A stretch of DNA of 14,272 nt, taken from contig CALCSH010000052.1 of NCBI GenBank assembly GCA_937893815.1, positions 1 through 14,272 on the forward strand. The letters run 5' to 3'. Below the pieces are notes generated by a model. That model made no database searches. It had not been told where the DNA came from and saw only the letters and a program-made list of their open reading frames with translations. The position numbers and the translations under genes were made by a program. Shown piece by piece: positions 12,888-14,272 of this stretch (the first letter of the stretch is position 1; each line of letters begins with the position of its first letter). The stretch comes from an uncultured Anaerolineae bacterium (GTDB lineage: Bacteria > Chloroflexota > Anaerolineae > Anaerolineales > UBA11858).

Positions 12888-12934
12888 ATTCGGCGCTTTC
12901 CTGCACTGCACCGAATGGGATAGTCCGATGCAGG
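12888..12934 (-). promoter_or_regulatory. Pseudoknot-capable leader next to the Shine-Dalgarno sequence
   Basis: In the minus-strand RNA, bases from 12916 to 12908 (AUUCGGUGC) pair with those from 12896 to 12888 (GCGCCGAAU): 9 bp including one G-U. The 11-base loop contains UGCAGG (12905-12900), complementary to CCUGCA (12934-12929) 12 bases upstream of the stem. Stem plus loop-upstream pairing make an H-type pseudoknot. The hairpin ends 2-3 bases before the Shine-Dalgarno box, so folding could expose or hide it. I cannot match it to a known riboswitch. Confidence 0.5.
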
Positions 12935-12949
12935 CGGGTTTTTGGCCGA

Positions 12950-13303
12950 TTAGCGGCTATGGTGGATGAAATCGCCCTCGATCTCGAACTCCCAATCAAT
13001 GGATTCACCCTTTAGCAGAGTAAAAATGCGTAGAGCAACGGTTTGCGCCGTTGTCGCGGGTGTGGTTTGCGTCGGGACCATGCCGGGAAGTTCTTCAGCG
13101 TTGATGAGTCCAACGCCAATTTCGCCCCCGTTGTCCCAAACCATGTACCAACCACGATGATATTCGACAACACACAAGCCGGGCTGTAACCAGCCGATGA
13201 ATTTCACGCCTTGCTCTCGCAAGAAACCGAAGATTACCTGCGTAAGCCACACGCCAGTTTCAACGCTTTTTAGTAGGGATTGGGCATTGGTATTTTCACT
13301 CAT
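12950..13303 (-). CDS. 117-aa protein, unknown function
   Basis: 117 residues from ATG 13303 (MSENTNAQ), chosen because GGAGG lies 5 bases upstream; the adjacent ATG 13306 is too close to that site and an ATG at 13402 would overlap most of the upstream gene. No signal peptide or membrane helix. The middle is rich in aromatic strands (FIGWLQPGLCVVEYHRGWYM, WDNGGEIGVGLI) and the end is acidic (WEFEIEGDFIHH). Family not recognised. It overlaps the preceding gene by 8 bases, as its translational partner. Confidence 0.8.
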   Translation of the reverse strand: MSENTNAQSLLKSVETGVWLTQVIFGFLREQGVKFIGWLQPGLCVVEYHRGWYMVWDNGGEIGVGLINAEELPGMVPTQTTPATTAQTVALRIFTLLKGESIDWEFEIEGDFIHHSR

Positions 13304-13529
13304 CATTCCCTCCCGGCTTTTCCGGCCAGTAAATGACCCTTCCGGTAATATTGTCGTAGTGGCTGATGAGAACATAGCCCTGTCGAGCATAGTCTTTTTC
13401 ATAGGATGCCAACAAGGTCTTGGCGTATTCTTCCCCGCGGCCTGTATATCGGTCGGGTTTGTAATACTTCTCCAGTAGCTCTCCTATATTTGCGGCTTGT
13501 TCCAGGGTAATAACTTGTTCATTATTCAT
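13296..13529 (-). CDS. 77-aa soluble protein, unknown function
   Basis: 77 residues from ATG 13529, preceded by AACGGAGGTAAGT, the strongest form of the shared leader; an in-frame ATG at 13664 lies in the hairpin region and is rejected. The N-terminal half is helical (ITLEQAANIGELLEKYY), the rest mixed, with ARQGYVLISHYDN and ITGRVIYWPEKPGG as likely strands. No motif, cysteine or membrane segment. Its last 8 bases overlap the start of the 117-aa gene. Confidence 0.82.
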   Translation of the reverse strand: MNNEQVITLEQAANIGELLEKYYKPDRYTGRGEEYAKTLLASYEKDYARQGYVLISHYDNITGRVIYWPEKPGGNDE

Positions 13530-13556
13530 ACTTACCTCCGTTGAAATATAGATTGG
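13527..13556 (-). promoter_or_regulatory. Shared leader with strong Shine-Dalgarno sequence
   Basis: On the minus strand ATCTATATTTCAACGGAGGT precedes AAGTATG. The AACGGAGGTAAGTATG part is identical at the 12874 start, and the upstream ATCTAT part recurs at the 10357 start. TATATT is a possible promoter -10 element, but no well-spaced -35 element is seen. Confidence 0.5.
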
Positions 13557-13582
13557 ATCCGTTAGGGGGAATATACAATCGC

Positions 13583-13618
13583 CCCGCTGCGATGCCAAAT
13601 AGTTAGCAGCGCAACGGG
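13583..13618 (-). repeat. Long imperfect hairpin
   Basis: Arms 13583-13595 and 13606-13618 pair at 11 of 13 positions (CCCG, TGCG, TGC with two mismatches) around a 10-base loop ending GTTA. No U-tract follows. It lies upstream of the 13529 leader, just after the terminator-like hairpin 13637-13665. Confidence 0.5.
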
Positions 13619-13636
13619 AATATTGTTTCAAAAGGT

Positions 13637-13665
13637 ATTGGGTGAGGCGATTAGCCTCACCCAAT
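13637..13665 (-). terminator. Terminator-like hairpin after the 33-aa gene
   Basis: A 12-bp perfect stem (13637-13648 with 13654-13665) closes loop GATTA. It begins 13 bases after the stop at 13679. The minus-strand transcript continues ACCTTTTG, a short U-tract, which makes it a likely but moderate terminator. Confidence 0.7.
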
Positions 13666-13678
13666 GAGAAGGAGTGGT

Positions 13679-13780
13679 TTAGCCGTTATTTTTGGCAGCC
13701 TGATTGCTGGCAGCAGTTTCTTCGATTTGCTTGGCAATTTCTCGAACAGTGGTGTGGGGGATGTTGATCGTAGTGGTCAT
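13679..13780 (-). CDS. 33-aa small protein
   Basis: 33 residues from ATG 13780 to TAA 13679: MTTTINIPHTTVREIAKQ, then a polar, Ala/Asn-rich end. AGGGTGAT lies just upstream as ribosome binding site, and the previous gene ends 4 bases before the start. A likely amphipathic helix covers residues 10-25. A terminator-like hairpin follows 13 bases after the stop, which supports a real gene end. Too short to assign; a chance frame remains possible. Confidence 0.55.
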   Translation of the reverse strand: MTTTINIPHTTVREIAKQIEETAASNQAAKNNG

Positions 13781-13784
13781 ATCA

Positions 13785-13907
13785 TCACCCTAAACGCTGC
13801 CGGAGAGCCAGTTTCGCCTTGTACTCTTTGCTAGTGCCAAAGCGAATCACCGAAATAGGAAAAGCCAGACAGAAAATAGTCAGTCCAATACCCAAGATTG
13901 CTTCCAT
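13785..13907 (-). CDS. 40-aa single-helix membrane peptide
   Basis: 40 residues from ATG 13907, with GGAGG 6 bases upstream, a near-ideal site; longer frames from 14066 or 14070 would run through the hairpins at 13960-14034 and lack such a site. MEAILGIGLTIFCLAFPISV forms one membrane helix (residues 3-21), followed by a basic tail (TSKEYKAKLALRQRLG). The layout recalls small membrane toxins or regulators, but that is only a resemblance. It is followed after 4 bases by the 33-aa gene. Confidence 0.65.
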   Translation of the reverse strand: MEAILGIGLTIFCLAFPISVIRFGTSKEYKAKLALRQRLG

Positions 13908-14133
13908 TTGATACCTCCATGTATCTCCAAGATTTGTAGGATTGAGAAGCGGTTGGCCTCTCTCTCTGGAGAGAAATGGAGTTCGGGTTTCTCCCCAGAA
14001 AGAGAGCGAGGAGCAAGCGGAAAGCCTGCTCCTCACACAAATCTGGAAAGGAGGTATCGGAAGCAATCAAGCGGCGTTACCCCTCCACTTGCGGCCTCGT
14101 ACCAAAGCACAAGAACACAGGTCGAAGGGCAAC

Positions 14134-14170
14134 AAAAAGGGGTGAGAGAGAGGGGGTTAGCCTCTCTCTC
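14134..14170 (-). terminator. Terminator-like hairpin with GAGAGAGAGG arms
   Basis: A 10-bp perfect stem (14144-14153 with 14161-14170) closes loop GGGTTAG. The minus-strand transcript continues ACCCC and then TTTTTG (14138-14134 region). It is nearly the same as the hairpin at 9500-9524. With the small stem 14172-14190 beside it, it probably ends the transcript of the cut-off gene at the right edge. Confidence 0.65.
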
Positions 14171-14171
14171 G

Positions 14172-14190
14172 TGACGCAGGATAAGCGTCA
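14172..14190 (-). repeat. Short hairpin after the right-edge gene
   Basis: TGACGC (14172-14177) pairs with GCGTCA (14185-14190) around AGGATAA. It lies 13 bases after the stop at 14204 and directly next to the longer hairpin at 14144-14170. Confidence 0.55.
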
Positions 14191-14203
14191 AGGGGAATTC
14201 AGA

Positions 14204-14272
14204 TTATTCCTCGACGTAATCGAGGAACTGGAAATCGCTGACAGCAATTTCCCACCAGTCGCGGGTGTTGCC
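14204..14272 (-). CDS. C-terminal end of a gene cut by the right edge
   Basis: The minus-strand frame from the window edge reads GNTRDWWEIAVSDFQFLDYV, then two Glu and a TAA at 14204-14206, 22 residues in all. It is acidic and aromatic. Two hairpins follow the stop, as after other genes of this block, which supports a real gene end. The family cannot be told from 22 residues. Confidence 0.5.
   Translation of the reverse strand, partial: GNTRDWWEIAVSDFQFLDYVEE

Larger units (their letters stand above)
13908..14203 (-). other. Non-coding stretch with four hairpins and GAGA-rich repeats
   Basis: No gene is supported between the two flanking genes. In minus-strand order it has hairpins at 14172-14190, 14144-14170, 14008-14034 (8-bp arms GAGGAGCA/TGCTCCTC, 11-base loop) and 13960-14006 (16 paired positions with one mismatch and a 2-base bulge). 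Much of it is GAGA/CTCT sequence. It probably contains the end of one transcript and the leader of the next. Confidence 0.6.

Noticed and set aside
1..14272. CRISPR array, integrase or transposase gene
   Set aside because: No regularly spaced direct repeats and no integrase or transposase motifs were seen on either strand, so the mobile nature of the right block rests on gene content only.

Overview
The window looks like part of a bacterial accessory region, most likely from a Chloroflexota-type (Anaerolineae-like) organism. The evidence for that host is indirect. There is a lipoprotein with a proline/threonine-rich linker after its lipobox, and the Phd and PIN-toxin relics have a style I associate with Chloroflexota and similar environmental lineages. 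No rRNA, tRNA or housekeeping gene is present to settle it. Three blocks can be told apart.

Block 1 (1-2997, plus strand, visibly AT-rich) is the 3' part of an operon. It holds the tail of an unrecognised gene, a 112-aa two-helix membrane protein, and, overlapping it by 4 bp, an 816-aa protein with an HETGH (HExxH) metallopeptidase signature and an N-terminal region that looks like tandem ACT/RAM-like folds. I recognise no named system here; it is the best candidate for an undescribed one.

Block 2 (about 3000-4060) is a scar. After about 420 bases without a convincing gene comes a type II toxin-antitoxin relic. A Phd-type antitoxin is split by a one-base frameshift at 3507, and its PIN toxin stops after about 38 recognisable residues. 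Sequence similarity is lost near 3975, so this may be the edge of the next block.

Block 3 (about 4060 to the right end, all minus strand, higher GC) resembles the gene-dense backbone of a plasmid, integrative element or prophage. In transcription order (right to left) it contains: the tail of a cut-off gene (14204-14272); two tiny genes of 40 and 33 aa; two unrecognised small soluble proteins overlapping by 8 bp (13529 to 12950); a small Cys-rich protein (12874 to 12605); a zinc-ribbon plus DUF6573-like protein (12593 to 11940); a tightly overlapped four-gene unit of three small membrane proteins and an Xre-type regulator (11875 to 10526); a lipoprotein with an overlapping 131-aa partner (10357 to 9540); and a 1686-aa DNA adenine methylase-helicase of the N12/COG4646 type (9217 to 4157), which ends at a strong intrinsic terminator at 4062-4090.

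Two sequence themes run through block 3. Several genes are preceded by nearly the same Shine-Dalgarno leader (AACGGAGGTAAGTATG and variants). Several transcription units end in hairpins that share an apex: on the plus strand GAGG, a loop of the type GRTWAG, then CCTC, usually with a T-tract downstream in the minus-strand transcript. In addition, a pseudoknot-capable leader sits directly against the Shine-Dalgarno sequence of the 12605-12874 gene.
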